From: JASGDN01 sp049840815
GTDB lineage: Bacteria > Chloroflexota > Chloroflexia > Thermomicrobiales > UBA6265
DNA length: 64,000 nucleotides
Assembly: GCA_049840815.1 (NCBI GenBank)
Contig: JASGJI010000001.1
Coordinates: 1-64,000, forward strand
Reading direction: 5' to 3'
This document shows, piece by piece, positions 25,302 through 34,859 of this stretch (positions within the stretch are counted from its first letter, which is position 1; the number at the start of each line of letters is the position of its first letter). Below the pieces are notes generated by a model. It was not told the origin of the DNA. It was given only the letters and a program-made list of their open reading frames with translations, and did not search any database. The translations under genes were made by a program, and so were the position numbers.

Positions 25302-27419
25302 ATGCGTTTGGGGAGAGACCGTCATCACGTTCGGCACAGAGCCGGACACGCGCGCGCACCATGGTGGGCGCTGCCGCTCGTCATCCTGCTTGCCTTCGGG
25401 CAGGTTGGCACCATCGCGGCGCAAACGCCGGCGGCGTCACCCGTCGCGTCACCCGTGGCAGGAGCGAACCACGGCATCCAGCTCGCCGACATGGATCTCT
25501 CCGTGGCACCGGGATACGACTTCTACCGGTTCGCCAACGGCGGCTGGGCGGACCGCGCCACGATCCCGGCTGGCCGGGGGCGCTACACCACCTTTGACGA
25601 GCTCAGCCAACGCGTCGATGCCCAAATCCAGGCGATCGTCGATGGCACCACACCCGACACCGCCACAGACCTGGGGAAGGTCCGCATGGTCTATGACATG
25701 ACCCTCGACTGGGAGACGCGCAACGCCCAGGGGCTGGCGCCGATCCAGCCCGCGCTGGACCGCCTCGCGGCGATCGACACCACCTACGAGCTGATGGCCT
25801 ACCTCGCCACAGACGGCGTTCAGGACGACGTGAACGGCCTCTTCGGCCTGGGCGCAGGCCCTTCGGCAGACGATGCCACGTTGACCGTTGCGGAACTCTT
25901 CTCGACCGGGCTGGGCCTGCCGAATCCGTCCTACCACCTCGACGATTCGCCGGAGAACATCGCCATCCGGGAGGCGTGGATCGCCGCTTCGGCCAGCATG
26001 CTGATGGCCAGCGGCTACTCCGAGACGGATGCCCGCGCTGCCGCCGAGCAGGCACTCGCATTCGACACCGCGCTCGCGGGGATCATGACCTCGCAGATCG
26101 CCTTCAACGAGAATCCGGCCCTCGGAAACAACCCGCGCACCCTCGCCGACCTCGAAGCCGCCGTCCCATCGTTCCCCTGGAGCATATGGTTCGCCACCCT
26201 CGGCGTCCCGGCCGGAACCGACATCTTCATCGTCAGCGACCTGCTCTACCTCGGCGACATCGAAGGCATCATTGGCAGCACTCCGGCCTCCACCATGCGC
26301 GACCGGCAGGTCATCAGCCTGCTCTGGGGCGCTTCCGATTCTCTCTCCGCTGACCTCAAGGCGAGTTCGGACGGCTTCGACCGTGCGCTCCGCGGCATCT
26401 CCGAGCCGACACCGGACGAGGAAGCGGCCCTGGACAACGCGAAGGACCTCTTCCCGGATGCGTTGAGCAAGGCTTATGTCGATGTCGCCTTCTCGCCGGA
26501 GGCGAAGGCGCAGATCGAAGAACTGGTCGGCTACATCATCGCGGCATTCCGGCAGCGCATCCTCGATGCCCCATGGATGAGCGAGGAAACCAAGCTGAAG
26601 GCCATCGAGAAGCTCGACCTCATCACCGTGAAGGTCGGATACCCGGACACCTGGACCACCTATGAGAACGTGTCCATCGAGGATTCGCTGTACGCGACGC
26701 TCCACACAGCCAGCCTGCAGTCGTACCGGGGACGGCTCGCCACCATCGGCCAGCCCGTCGACCGGACCGCGTGGGACACGCCAGCCTATGAGGTGAACGC
26801 CTTCTACAGCCCGACGCACAACGAGATCGTCTTCCCGGCCGCCATTCTGCAGGCGCCGTTCTTCGACCCGCAGGCAGATGCCGCCTCGAACTATGGAGGG
26901 ATCGGGGCCGTGATCGGCCACGAGATCACGCACGGCTTCGATCTGACCGGCTCGCAGTTCGACGGATATGGCAACCTTTCCTCCTGGTGGACACAGGAGG
27001 ATCGGGCGGCATTCGAGGCGCTGAACGCACGGCTGGCAGCGCAGTACTCGACCATCGAGATCCTGCCAGGACTGCATGTCAATGGCGAGCAGACGATCGG
27101 CGAGAACGTGGCCGACTTCGGTGGCACCCAGACTGCCTTCGATGCCCTGCAACTGCACCTGGCGGCAGGCCCAGGGCCACAGGATCAGGTCTGGTTCCTG
27201 ACACAGCAGCAGCGGTTCTTTGTGGCAAACGCCTCCAACTTCCGCGTCATCGCCAAGGATGCGTTCCTCCGCAACCAGGTCGCGACCGATCCACACGCGC
27301 CGGGCATCGTCCGCTCGACGATGCCACTCCGGAACATGGATGCCTTCTACGAGGCCTTCTTCATCCAGCCGGGAGACCCGATGTACATCGCACCGGAGGA
27401 CCGCATCGTCATCTGGTAA
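25302..27419 (+). CDS. M13 family (neprilysin/PepO-like) metallopeptidase, secreted
   Basis: About 705 residues. Start ATG 25302 after GGGAGGGG. A signal segment (WWALPLVILLAFGQVGTIAA) is followed by QTPAASPVASPVAG, then the M13 N-terminal domain starting DMDLSVAPGYDFYRFANGGW. The zinc site is VIGHEITHGFD (His540, Glu541, His544) with the third ligand in GENVADFGG (Glu601). NAFYSPTHNEIVFPAAILQ and RVIAKDAFLRNQ are family landmarks. The usual terminal CxxW is replaced by ...EDRIVIW. Expected to degrade peptides outside the cell. Confidence 0.93.
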   Translation: MRLGRDRHHVRHRAGHARAPWWALPLVILLAFGQVGTIAAQTPAASPVASPVAGANHGIQLADMDLSVAPGYDFYRFANGGWADRATIPAGRGRYTTFDELSQRVDAQIQAIVDGTTPDTATDLGKVRMVYDMTLDWETRNAQGLAPIQPALDRLAAIDTTYELMAYLATDGVQDDVNGLFGLGAGPSADDATLTVAELFSTGLGLPNPSYHLDDSPENIAIREAWIAASASMLMASGYSETDARAAAEQALAFDTALAGIMTSQIAFNENPALGNNPRTLADLEAAVPSFPWSIWFATLGVPAGTDIFIVSDLLYLGDIEGIIGSTPASTMRDRQVISLLWGASDSLSADLKASSDGFDRALRGISEPTPDEEAALDNAKDLFPDALSKAYVDVAFSPEAKAQIEELVGYIIAAFRQRILDAPWMSEETKLKAIEKLDLITVKVGYPDTWTTYENVSIEDSLYATLHTASLQSYRGRLATIGQPVDRTAWDTPAYEVNAFYSPTHNEIVFPAAILQAPFFDPQADAASNYGGIGAVIGHEITHGFDLTGSQFDGYGNLSSWWTQEDRAAFEALNARLAAQYSTIEILPGLHVNGEQTIGENVADFGGTQTAFDALQLHLAAGPGPQDQVWFLTQQQRFFVANASNFRVIAKDAFLRNQVATDPHAPGIVRSTMPLRNMDAFYEAFFIQPGDPMYIAPEDRIVIW

Positions 27420-27461
27420 CACGAAGGATCGCTGCCGGGTCGGTGGTCGATAAAAATGATG

Positions 27462-27493
27462 GCAGGCCGCCGGTCCCACGACCGGCGGCCTGC
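27462..27493 (+). terminator. 13-bp hairpin after the M13 peptidase gene
   Basis: GCAGGCCGCCGGT, loop CCCACG, ACCGGCGGCCTGC, 42 bases after the stop, preceded by an A-rich stretch (TAAAAATG). Confidence 0.7.
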
Positions 27494-27635
27494 GCGTCGT
27501 TCCGGGCGCGATTCGCAGACGCAGATGGGCGGCCTGCGGTAGGATCATCGCATCGTCGCAGGGACAAATGGCCCCCGCCTCACGCATTGCCGCCGAACCG
27601 TCGCCACACCCATCAGCCGAGGACGCACCTACCGC

Positions 27636-28511
27636 ATGGGATTCACCCGCTTCGCCCAGAACGACCTCGCCCGCCTCAGTTACGAGCTCTCCCCAGCCGA
27701 CCATCCGGATGTCGATCCGGCGCTCATCCCGGCCGTGGCGCTGCTCCACGCCACCCTGGCCGATCGCGCATCGCTCGCACCACTTCGGGATACGCTGCTC
27801 GACCAGGTCACGCTGGTACAGCCAGACGCGCGCGGCCATGGAGGCAGCGCCGCCCTCGCTGACCGCTCGTTCAACGTCACCGACATGGCGAACGACCTCT
27901 ACGCGGTACTGGAAGCCGCCGACCTGATCGGCGAGGAAACTCCACCCATCCACCTGATCGGCCATGGCCAGGGGGCGATTGCGGCCCTCGAACTGGGTCG
28001 CCGGCGTCCCGATCTCGTCGCCTCGCTCGTCCTGATCGAACCGGATGCTCCCTCGCTCCTCGACGGCGAGCTGGATGGGCAGATCGTGCTCTGGCGGGAA
28101 GAAGCGCGAATGACCGCACGGCAGGCTGCGGACGCCGCCTACAAGGGGCTCACCGATGCCGCGCTGGCAGGCTACCTCGACCGCCGTTGGGGTGAGGACT
28201 GGCGAACCCGCCTCTCCAAACCCCGGCTCGCCGCAGTCCGCCGTCACGCGGCCACGCTCGCCCCCAGCCTCGATGCGCTCGACCGCTACCACCTGCTCCC
28301 GGAGGAACTGGCCGCGATCGACGTGCCCACGCTGGTGATCGTCGCGGCGGAATCCCCTGCCGCCGAGCGTGCGATTTCCCGGCGCCTGGCCGACGTTATG
28401 CCAGCCGCCACCTTCCGGGCCGTGACATCGTTGCCGGGCGGTGCCCCCTTCAGTGGCAATGGCGAGGTCGCGCTGGCGATTGTGGTCGACTGGCTCAACG
28501 AGCACGCCTGA
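27636..28511 (+). CDS. Alpha/beta hydrolase-fold protein lacking the nucleophile serine
   Basis: 291 residues with the alpha/beta hydrolase plan: VTLVQPDARGHGGSAA after strand 4, then the elbow IHLIGHGQGAIAALEL. The nucleophile position of GxSxG is Gly111 (G-H-G-Q-G), and no clear catalytic His follows near the end (PGGAPFSGNGEVALAIVVDW). It probably does not hydrolyse esters by the standard mechanism and may bind ligand or partner instead. No strong ribosome site is visible; the ATG at 27636 fits the fold's N-terminus. Confidence 0.72.
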   Translation: MGFTRFAQNDLARLSYELSPADHPDVDPALIPAVALLHATLADRASLAPLRDTLLDQVTLVQPDARGHGGSAALADRSFNVTDMANDLYAVLEAADLIGEETPPIHLIGHGQGAIAALELGRRRPDLVASLVLIEPDAPSLLDGELDGQIVLWREEARMTARQAADAAYKGLTDAALAGYLDRRWGEDWRTRLSKPRLAAVRRHAATLAPSLDALDRYHLLPEELAAIDVPTLVIVAAESPAAERAISRRLADVMPAATFRAVTSLPGGAPFSGNGEVALAIVVDWLNEHA

Positions 28512-28737
28512 TCGCGCCACGAACACTCCATCGAGACCCACGACGAAATTGTGTGAGAACTGTGGGATACCAACGTGTCCACCGTGCCAGAATCAGCGCA
28601 TGGATCGCTGATTCGGCAGGCCCATACCGGAGCGCCGATCCGTACTCCGCCCGTGGGGGTGCGAGGAGAACAGCCGGGGAGTGAGACGTGTCCCAACTCG
28701 CTCCCCGGCTGATTCGTGTCCCGAAGCCCCGGAACGC
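28512..28737. other. Convergent intergenic region with two hairpins
   Basis: Two hairpins: GAATCAGCG-catggat-CGCTGATTC (28590-28614, 9 bp) and CAGCCGGGGAGTGAG ... CTCGCTCCCCGGCTG (28671-28711, 15 pairs with one mismatch or wobble). One probably ends the hydrolase transcript and the other the large regulator gene. Nothing else seen. Confidence 0.6.
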
Positions 28738-31700
28738 CTATCCCGCCCCAGGGGTGGCCAGCGGCGGCTCCTCGTCCGCGCCCTCCGCGAGCAGGTCGGC
28801 ACCGGCGATGCCGAGCAGATCACCGATTTCCGCCACCAGCACCCGATGCGAAGGAACCGCCATCAGGTACGATCGCCGGTCCGATGGATCGCCGATATGC
28901 TCCAGGCGTCCGCGCAGGAAGGCAACGGCCTCCCGCGCGACCTCCGCCTCCCGCTCGTCATGCCCGAGCAGCCGGTTCCCCCGGATCACGGCGAGGAACA
29001 GCCGGCCATGATGCTCGCTCCCCATCAGGCCACCGGCGCCCAATCGCTCCTCGACCGGATCGAGGAGCGCCGTCACGGTCGCCACCTCACCGCGCGCCAC
29101 CGCAACCCGCAGCAACCCGGCAAGGCTGTCGATCTGCAATGCGTATTGCCCGATCTCCTCCCGAAACTCCAGGGAGCGACTGAAGGCTCGTTCCGCTTCA
29201 TCGAACCGCCCCATCGACTCCGCAAGGATTGCCGCATCGAAATGGGTCGCCGCCACAATGCCCATCACGGGCAGGTCCCGCGCACGCTCATGGACCTGCC
29301 CGAGGGCTGACGCTGCGGCGGCATCATCTCCCAGTTCGGCATGACAGAGACCGATGTTCACCCAGCACAGCACTTCGGACGTGCCGGTCCCGATCGCCCT
29401 GGCGCGCGTCACGCCATCGCCGTAGATCGCGAGCGCGTCCTCGTACCGACCGAGCTCCACCAGCACATTGGCCTTTGCCACCAGCGCGGTGATGCCAACA
29501 CGATCCGTGCCAACATCGGCGGCACGCGCGACGGCGAGCGTCGCATGCGTCATCGCCTCGTCGTAGTGCCCGACCGCGATCAGATTGAAGGCCAGCAGGC
29601 ATTCGATTCTGCACCGCTCGATCGGGTCTCCCAACGCGGCAAGAATCGGTTGCGCCTCCTGCAACGCCGCGATGCCCTCCAGATGACGCCCCTGGTCGAA
29701 CCGGACGGTAGACACGATCTGCAGCGCATTCGCGACCACCGCCAGATCGCCAATGTCCCGCGCCCGCGTTACCCCGAGTTCGGCGTACTGAAGCGCCGCC
29801 TCGCCATCCCCCGCCGAACGCGCGCAGTGCGACCGACCGAGCAGCGACTGCGCGAGCATCGGCGGATTCACGATCGCCGCCCCCATCGCCTCAACGTGCG
29901 CGAAGTGGCGGTCGGCCCGGATGACATCGCCCTCGGTCACGGCCTGATCCCCCGCCCGCACCCAGGCCGTCGCCGCACGAGCAAGGTCGCCGGCCTGCTC
30001 CAGGTGCCACGCAATCCGCTCGGATTGAGGATGCGCTCCATCGCCATACACGGCGAGCAGGGCTTCCGCCGTCCGCAGATGGGCACGACGCCGCTCGAAC
30101 GGCGTCATCTGTTGCCAGGCAAACTCACGGAGCAAGGCGTGTGAGAACGACCAGACATGCTCGGTCGATCGTCCTGCAGCATGGTCATCGGTGGATCGCT
30201 GCCCGACAAACGTCATCAGCTCCCATCGCCGCGAGAGATCGCGATCGAGGATCTCGAACCCAAGGTCGCGATCCAGCTCCAGCGCCGCGAAGAGCGGTTC
30301 TCCCGCGAATTGCTCGCCCTGCACGCTCGCCCAGACGAGGATATCCCGCGCACTCTGGTCCAGCCGGTCGAGCCGGTCCCGGAAGAGCGCCTCCAGCTCG
30401 TGCGGGACCTCCGACCAGTCGATATCGCGAGTTCCGACCGCATCCTCCCCATCGAAGACGCCACGCTCCGTGAGCAGACGAATCATGCCGACCACAAAGA
30501 GCGGCAACCCGTTCGTGCGGGCGGCCAGCGCCGTCACGAACGCGGGCGACGGGTCACGCACGCCCATCGCCCGCAGCGTGGCCTCGACGAAGTCGCGTCC
30601 AGCCGCTCCCCCGATGGCCGCCTGGAGGTCGATATCCCCGTCCGGAAACCGCGCGACCCCATCGGCAATGGGGGCCAACGCCGGATGCGGCGTGCCAAAT
30701 CGCGGATCATGCAGATCGGCGGGGCGCCAGGTAAGCACCAGCAGGAGGGGCAAGCCGGGTGTGCGGGTCATCCGGTCGATCAGGGCCGAGAGCGCCGCAG
30801 CCATCGCGGACGGTGCCCAGTGGAGATCTTCGACGACGAGGACGAGCCCCGCAGGAAGGCTGCGCGCGGCCGCGACGATGGCATCCGCCCACGCCTCGGC
30901 CTGAGCCTCTTCGCCGGCAACGGGGTGGCTTCGCATCTCGGCGATCGCGGCGGCGATGATCGCCCGCCGCTCGTCGCTCACCCCAGGATGCCGCGACAGA
31001 CGCTCCAACGCGCCCGTCGGCAGCGGCCATTGGGCGATCGACAGGTTGGCAGCAATCGCGGCATCGACGATCGCCAGGGAAGCACTCCCAGCGTCCTCCT
31101 CCCGATCGCTCCCACGGTCGTGAAGGCCAAGAATGGCCGCAAGCCCATCGCGCGCCGGGGCGAGGCCATCGGTCCGCCCATCGTCCTTGCACCCGATCAC
31201 GACCATGACCGGCAACGCAGCGGCGGCATCCACCCGAAGCCGCTGAAGGAACGCCCGCACCAGTGCAGACTTCCCGGCCCCTGGTTCAGCATGAATCATC
31301 GCGAGACGGGAGTTCCCCGCCCGGGCCTCGCGGGCGAGCGCATCGAGGCGATGCAGGGCTGCTTCGCGCCCCGCTTCCACGAATCCCGCGACAGCAGGAG
31401 TCGCGTCCACGGTGAGGCTGGTGGGGGAATCCCGACCGGATTCGCCGGAGCGACGTGCGAGTTCGGCCTCGTGGCGGGCAGCGAAGAGCGCGCGATATTC
31501 CGGCGAATCCGGGGCAAACCCGAACACCTCCGCCACTCGCCGCAATGTGTTGATCTGGGGAATCGTCGACTTCTCACCGGGACGCACCCGCGTCTCCCAG
31601 TTCGCGATGGTATTGGGGTGCATGTTCAGGCGCTCGCCACGCTCGACCGTTCGTCCGGGCGTGCTGGCCAGGAGCTGGATGCGCGTGGCCAGATCGCCCC

Positions 31701-31779
31701 GAGACCAGCCTCGCCGCGAGCGATGCGCGTGAATCAGTTCCCCGATCGCGGTCCGTGCGCGGGGCTGGGTGTCGCTCAT
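28738..31779 (-). CDS. HTH-ATPase-TPR transcriptional regulator (XRE N-terminus, AAA/STAND ATPase, TPR repeats)
   Basis: About 1013 residues. Residues 1-100 hold a Cro/C1-type helix-turn-helix (IGELIHAHRSRRGWSRGDLA ... HPNTIANWETRVRPGEKS). An ATPase of the MalT/STAND kind follows, with Walker A HAEPGAGKSALVRAF (Lys170) and Walker B GLVLVVEDLHWAPS. The C-terminal 400 residues are helical TPR-like repeats (LLGRSHCARSAGDGEAALQY; GRYEDALAIYGDGVTRARAI). Such proteins sense a signal through the repeats and switch with ATP. Start ATG 31779 has GAAGGG upstream. The target is not evident; neighbours are unrelated. Confidence 0.8.
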   Translation of the reverse strand: MSDTQPRARTAIGELIHAHRSRRGWSRGDLATRIQLLASTPGRTVERGERLNMHPNTIANWETRVRPGEKSTIPQINTLRRVAEVFGFAPDSPEYRALFAARHEAELARRSGESGRDSPTSLTVDATPAVAGFVEAGREAALHRLDALAREARAGNSRLAMIHAEPGAGKSALVRAFLQRLRVDAAAALPVMVVIGCKDDGRTDGLAPARDGLAAILGLHDRGSDREEDAGSASLAIVDAAIAANLSIAQWPLPTGALERLSRHPGVSDERRAIIAAAIAEMRSHPVAGEEAQAEAWADAIVAAARSLPAGLVLVVEDLHWAPSAMAAALSALIDRMTRTPGLPLLLVLTWRPADLHDPRFGTPHPALAPIADGVARFPDGDIDLQAAIGGAAGRDFVEATLRAMGVRDPSPAFVTALAARTNGLPLFVVGMIRLLTERGVFDGEDAVGTRDIDWSEVPHELEALFRDRLDRLDQSARDILVWASVQGEQFAGEPLFAALELDRDLGFEILDRDLSRRWELMTFVGQRSTDDHAAGRSTEHVWSFSHALLREFAWQQMTPFERRRAHLRTAEALLAVYGDGAHPQSERIAWHLEQAGDLARAATAWVRAGDQAVTEGDVIRADRHFAHVEAMGAAIVNPPMLAQSLLGRSHCARSAGDGEAALQYAELGVTRARDIGDLAVVANALQIVSTVRFDQGRHLEGIAALQEAQPILAALGDPIERCRIECLLAFNLIAVGHYDEAMTHATLAVARAADVGTDRVGITALVAKANVLVELGRYEDALAIYGDGVTRARAIGTGTSEVLCWVNIGLCHAELGDDAAAASALGQVHERARDLPVMGIVAATHFDAAILAESMGRFDEAERAFSRSLEFREEIGQYALQIDSLAGLLRVAVARGEVATVTALLDPVEERLGAGGLMGSEHHGRLFLAVIRGNRLLGHDEREAEVAREAVAFLRGRLEHIGDPSDRRSYLMAVPSHRVLVAEIGDLLGIAGADLLAEGADEEPPLATPGAG

Positions 31780-31912
31780 CGCGACACCCTTCGGGCACAA
31801 TGCGCCACTATCCCGCCACAGGGCCACCTATGCCCAGAGCATGCTGAGGAGTGTCCCTGAGAAATCACGGCCTCTGCCACGCGACCTGCCCATCTGCTCG
31901 CGCCTACTCAAG

Positions 31913-31943
31913 GCGAACGCCGGGTTCCCTGCCCGGCATTCGC
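31913..31943 (-). terminator. 12-bp hairpin upstream of the large regulator
   Basis: GCGAACGCCGGG, loop TTCCCTG plus one base, CCCGGCATTCGC. The one C-A mismatch becomes a G-U pair on the minus strand. It lies between the molybdopterin gene stop and the regulator start. The rest of the 283-base gap holds only this and the hairpin at 32003. Confidence 0.5.
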
Positions 31944-32002
31944 ATCCACTCCAGTCATTATGGTGACGAGAAGGATCTTGGCTGTGTCCAAACGGAACGC
32001 AA

Positions 32003-32041
32003 ATCGGGGCCATTCGTACCATCTGTACAAATGACCCCGAT
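32003..32041 (-). terminator. Minus-strand hairpin after the molybdopterin oxidoreductase gene
   Basis: ATCGGGG-C-CATT-C-GTAC, loop CATCT, GTAC-A-AATG-A-CCCCGAT. The two plus-strand mismatches (C-A) become G-U pairs in minus-strand RNA, giving a 17-bp stem. It starts 22 bases after the stop at 32063. Confidence 0.65.
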
Positions 32042-32062
32042 TCGTGAAATGTCGAAGGCAGG

Positions 32063-33676
32063 TCACGCCACGCCGACCGTGATGCGATGCCATCCGGAGG
32101 CGCCATCGGGCAGCTCCGAAGCGGTGTCGGAGGTCTGGAGGTCGCCGTTGCCATCCGTGGCGCGAACCACCAGCGTGTAGGCACCGGAGGCTGGTGTCCA
32201 CGGGAGGTTCCATAGCACCCAACTCAGGCCCGCCGGACTCGGGTTCTCCGTGATCGTCGCCGCGTGCCAGGTCGCTCCATCGTCGGTGCTCACCTCCACC
32301 TTGGCGATTCCCCGGTCCCCAGCGAACGCGATGCCGCCAATCGCCGTCGGCCCAGCGGAGATCACCCCGCGATCGCCGGGCACCATGATCGTACTGGACG
32401 TCTTGATGATCGCGGTGTCGGTCCAGCCGCGCTGTTGCCAGTACCCCTTGAAATCGTCGGCAGTCACCGTCAGCGAGGTCAGCCATTTCACGTTCTTGAT
32501 GCCATACAGCCCCGGCACGATCAGCCGCACGGGCGTGCCATGCTTCGGGGGCAGCGGCTCGCCGTTCATCTTCCAGACGATGTGCGGCTCCGCCGAGAGC
32601 GCCCGCTCGATCGGAATCGAGTCCTGATAGCCATCCTCCCCTTCCGCGATGAGCTTCACCGCGCCGCTCATGACCCCGGCGAGGTTGAGGACAGTCGCCA
32701 GGGGAACGCCCGTCCACTCCGCCGTGCCGATCAGCGGCCCGGCGATCGGATTGCTGATGCAGGTGAGCGTCGAGACGAAGATCGGGCCAGCCATCGGTTC
32801 CAACTCCTGCGCCGTGAGCGTGATCCGGTTCTGCACCAGACCACCGATATCGATCGACCAGGCATCACCGCGATCGGGCGAGGGGTCCACGAAGTTCTTG
32901 GAGATCAGGTAGAACTCGTCGATCGGGGTAATGGCAGCGGGCATCGTCCCCCGTCGCCCCCCGACCACTACCGTCCGGTTCGCGATCCGGATGACCTCCC
33001 GCCCCAGGACTGTCAGGCCAGCAAGGGTGGCAACGCCCAATCCGGCCTGCGTCAGGAGCCGACGCCGATCGACCGCGGATGCCGTCGCCTCCGTCCGGGT
33101 GTCGGGGCGGGTGGCTGCGGAGCCAGATGCCCGTTCTGCACGGCGCAGGCTGACCACCCCGCCCAACACGACCGCGAAAACGGTCATCGCCCCGAGGATG
33201 CAGGCCACCACGCGCACGACGCCGAGTCCAGCCCCGACGTCGGGCATGCGACCGAGCACATAGAGCGCGGCAAAGGCCGCCGAGACGCCAAACAACCCCA
33301 TCGACCAGGAGACCGTCCGCGCCCAGAGCAAACTCCGTCCGGCCCGCAGGGGCGCCCCCTTCGCCATCATCCGACCAGCCCACGCGCCAATGAGGATGAT
33401 GCATGCCATGAGCCCAAGAAGGAGCAGCGTCTTCGCCTGCTTGCCGAAAATCCCCATGATCTCGGAGAAGAGGGAGATCGGCATCGCGAGCAGCAGGGCG
33501 TCCGCGAGGACATCGAGCAGGGAGACGATTCCGGTCACGGCACGGAGGCCGATCATGGTGACGAGCGCGGCGATGGCGGCCATTGCCCCGGCAATCAGCC
33601 CATCCCGCTTGCTGCGCTCCTCCTCTTCGATCAGCGCAGCAAAGTCGTCCCGATCATCCATCGTCCCGCTTCGCAT
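32063..33676 (-). CDS. Membrane-anchored molybdopterin-dependent oxidoreductase (sulfite oxidase family)
   Basis: About 537 residues. The first 210 hold several membrane helices (LLLLGLMACIILIGAWAG; VVACILGAMTVFAVVLGG). Next comes an internal Tat-like segment VDRRRLLTQAGLGVATLAG, then the molybdopterin domain with VSTLTCISNPIAGPLIG (Cys306, the Mo ligand position) and PVRLIVPGLYGIKNVKWLT. The C-terminal Mo-cofactor dimerisation domain is FAGDRGIAKVEVSTDDGATW. Family members oxidise sulfite or reduce methionine sulfoxide. Start ATG 33676 with GAGGAG 6 bases upstream. No haem or partner subunit gene is adjacent. Confidence 0.85.
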   Translation of the reverse strand: MRSGTMDDRDDFAALIEEEERSKRDGLIAGAMAAIAALVTMIGLRAVTGIVSLLDVLADALLLAMPISLFSEIMGIFGKQAKTLLLLGLMACIILIGAWAGRMMAKGAPLRAGRSLLWARTVSWSMGLFGVSAAFAALYVLGRMPDVGAGLGVVRVVACILGAMTVFAVVLGGVVSLRRAERASGSAATRPDTRTEATASAVDRRRLLTQAGLGVATLAGLTVLGREVIRIANRTVVVGGRRGTMPAAITPIDEFYLISKNFVDPSPDRGDAWSIDIGGLVQNRITLTAQELEPMAGPIFVSTLTCISNPIAGPLIGTAEWTGVPLATVLNLAGVMSGAVKLIAEGEDGYQDSIPIERALSAEPHIVWKMNGEPLPPKHGTPVRLIVPGLYGIKNVKWLTSLTVTADDFKGYWQQRGWTDTAIIKTSSTIMVPGDRGVISAGPTAIGGIAFAGDRGIAKVEVSTDDGATWHAATITENPSPAGLSWVLWNLPWTPASGAYTLVVRATDGNGDLQTSDTASELPDGASGWHRITVGVA

Positions 33677-33857
33677 GGTCGCTCCTCGATCCCTGGCCAC
33701 GTCGCGGACCGGGACTCCTGCCCGGATCAACGGATGGGAATGCAGATTGGATCACCACATCCGCACGAAGCCACGTCGAACCATCACATGCCCTATGATA
33801 CGGCGAGGAAATCGTGAGAGACGCGATGAAGCGGCCACGGAAAGGGTTCGGTGACGC

Positions 33858-34258
33858 ATGGGTGCGGTGACGAAGATCGATCTGCTGATGGACCGGCTGG
33901 TGGTCGAACCGGTCGGCTGGCACAAGGTCTGGAGCCTGCGCCGTCGGATCGACGTCCCGTATGCCGACATCGTCTCCGTCGCGGAAGACCATCGCCTTGC
34001 CGAGAACGGACCATCCGGCGTGCGGTTCCCCGGGGCGAGCCTTCCCGGAATCTACCTGGCGGGGACGTTCTGGAAGTTCTGGGGGGAGAGAACGTGCGGT
34101 CATTCTGGCTGCGCCGTCACGCCGAGAACTGCATCACCCTCCGACTACGCAACAACCACTTCAATTACATCACCGTCGAGGTGAACGATCCCGCGGCCGA
34201 GATCGCCGCAATCCGACACGCGATGCAGGAGCATGGATTCGTCCTGCCGCCATCGTAG
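33858..34258 (+). CDS. Small PH-like/unknown protein gene, frameshifted at a G6 run
   Basis: The first part (MGAVTKIDLLMDRLVVEPVG ... GIYLAGTFWKFWG) and the second part (ENVRSFWLRRHAENCITLRL ... HAMQEHGFVLPPS) are in different frames. Adding one G to the GGGGGG run at 34081-34086 joins them into about 133 residues reading FWGGENVRSFWL. Both halves have protein-like composition and the second ends at TAG 34256-34258, so the indel is recent or a sequencing error. The beta-rich pattern recalls bacterial PH-like domains; function unknown. Divergent from the molybdopterin gene. Confidence 0.6.
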
Positions 34259-34292
34259 GCACCTCCCGTTCGGCGGCAGCGCACTGTCACTG

Positions 34293-34339
34293 GCACGAGA
34301 ACGCCACCATCGATTCAGTCGATGGTGGCGTTCTCGTGC
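34293..34339. terminator. 21-bp perfect hairpin
   Basis: GCACGAGAACGCCACCATCGA, loop TTCAG, then the exact reverse complement. It starts 35 bases after the PH-like gene and faces the end of the minus-strand frame at 34391. Confidence 0.85.
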
Positions 34340-34390
34340 GGTCGGGTCGCCGCCCTGCCCGCCCCCCGGCCCAAGCGGGCGGGGATGCCA

Positions 34391-34705
34391 TCAATCGCCA
34401 AGTCCCGCGACGATGGGGGAAACGATCGCGGGCATGGCCGAGCGGAGGACGATGGACTGGTGCCTTCCCTGCGGCCGGGACGGGGACTTCGCGCTACCGC
34501 GAACAGGCCAGGACGCGCTGGCTCGTGACGCGACGGGCGGCGCGATCGGCTCGTCAGCGCCGCTGGGCACCTCGTCCGTCAGCGCCGCAGCTGGACGCTG
34601 CGGGCGCGGGGGAGCGAGCAACACCCGCAGGTCCCGCGCGGGCACGATGACGAAGGCAAGATTGACGACGACCACGGCAACGACAAGCAGGACGACGGCT
34701 TCCAC
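34391..34705 (-). CDS. Small hypothetical membrane protein (putative)
   Basis: 104 codons from GTG 34705. One N-terminal helix (VVLLVVAVVVVNLAFVIVPA) and a Pro/Ala/Ser-rich tail. GGAG lies about 10 bases before the start, and the strong hairpin at 34293-34339 follows the stop. The composition of the tail is not distinctive, so coding is only moderately supported. Confidence 0.4.
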   Translation of the reverse strand: MEAVVLLVVAVVVVNLAFVIVPARDLRVLLAPPRPQRPAAALTDEVPSGADEPIAPPVASRASASWPVRGSAKSPSRPQGRHQSIVLRSAMPAIVSPIVAGLGD

Positions 34706-34859
34706 GACAACAACACTCCGCTACTGATTGGCTGGCAACAAGACCTCTCGATCGACCCACCATCAGCATACCGGGATGTGTCGCACCCTCCATCCGCAAA
34801 ACTACGCAGTTCTGCCAGCCAGTCACACCATCGCCATGCCTACCCACTACGCACTCACG

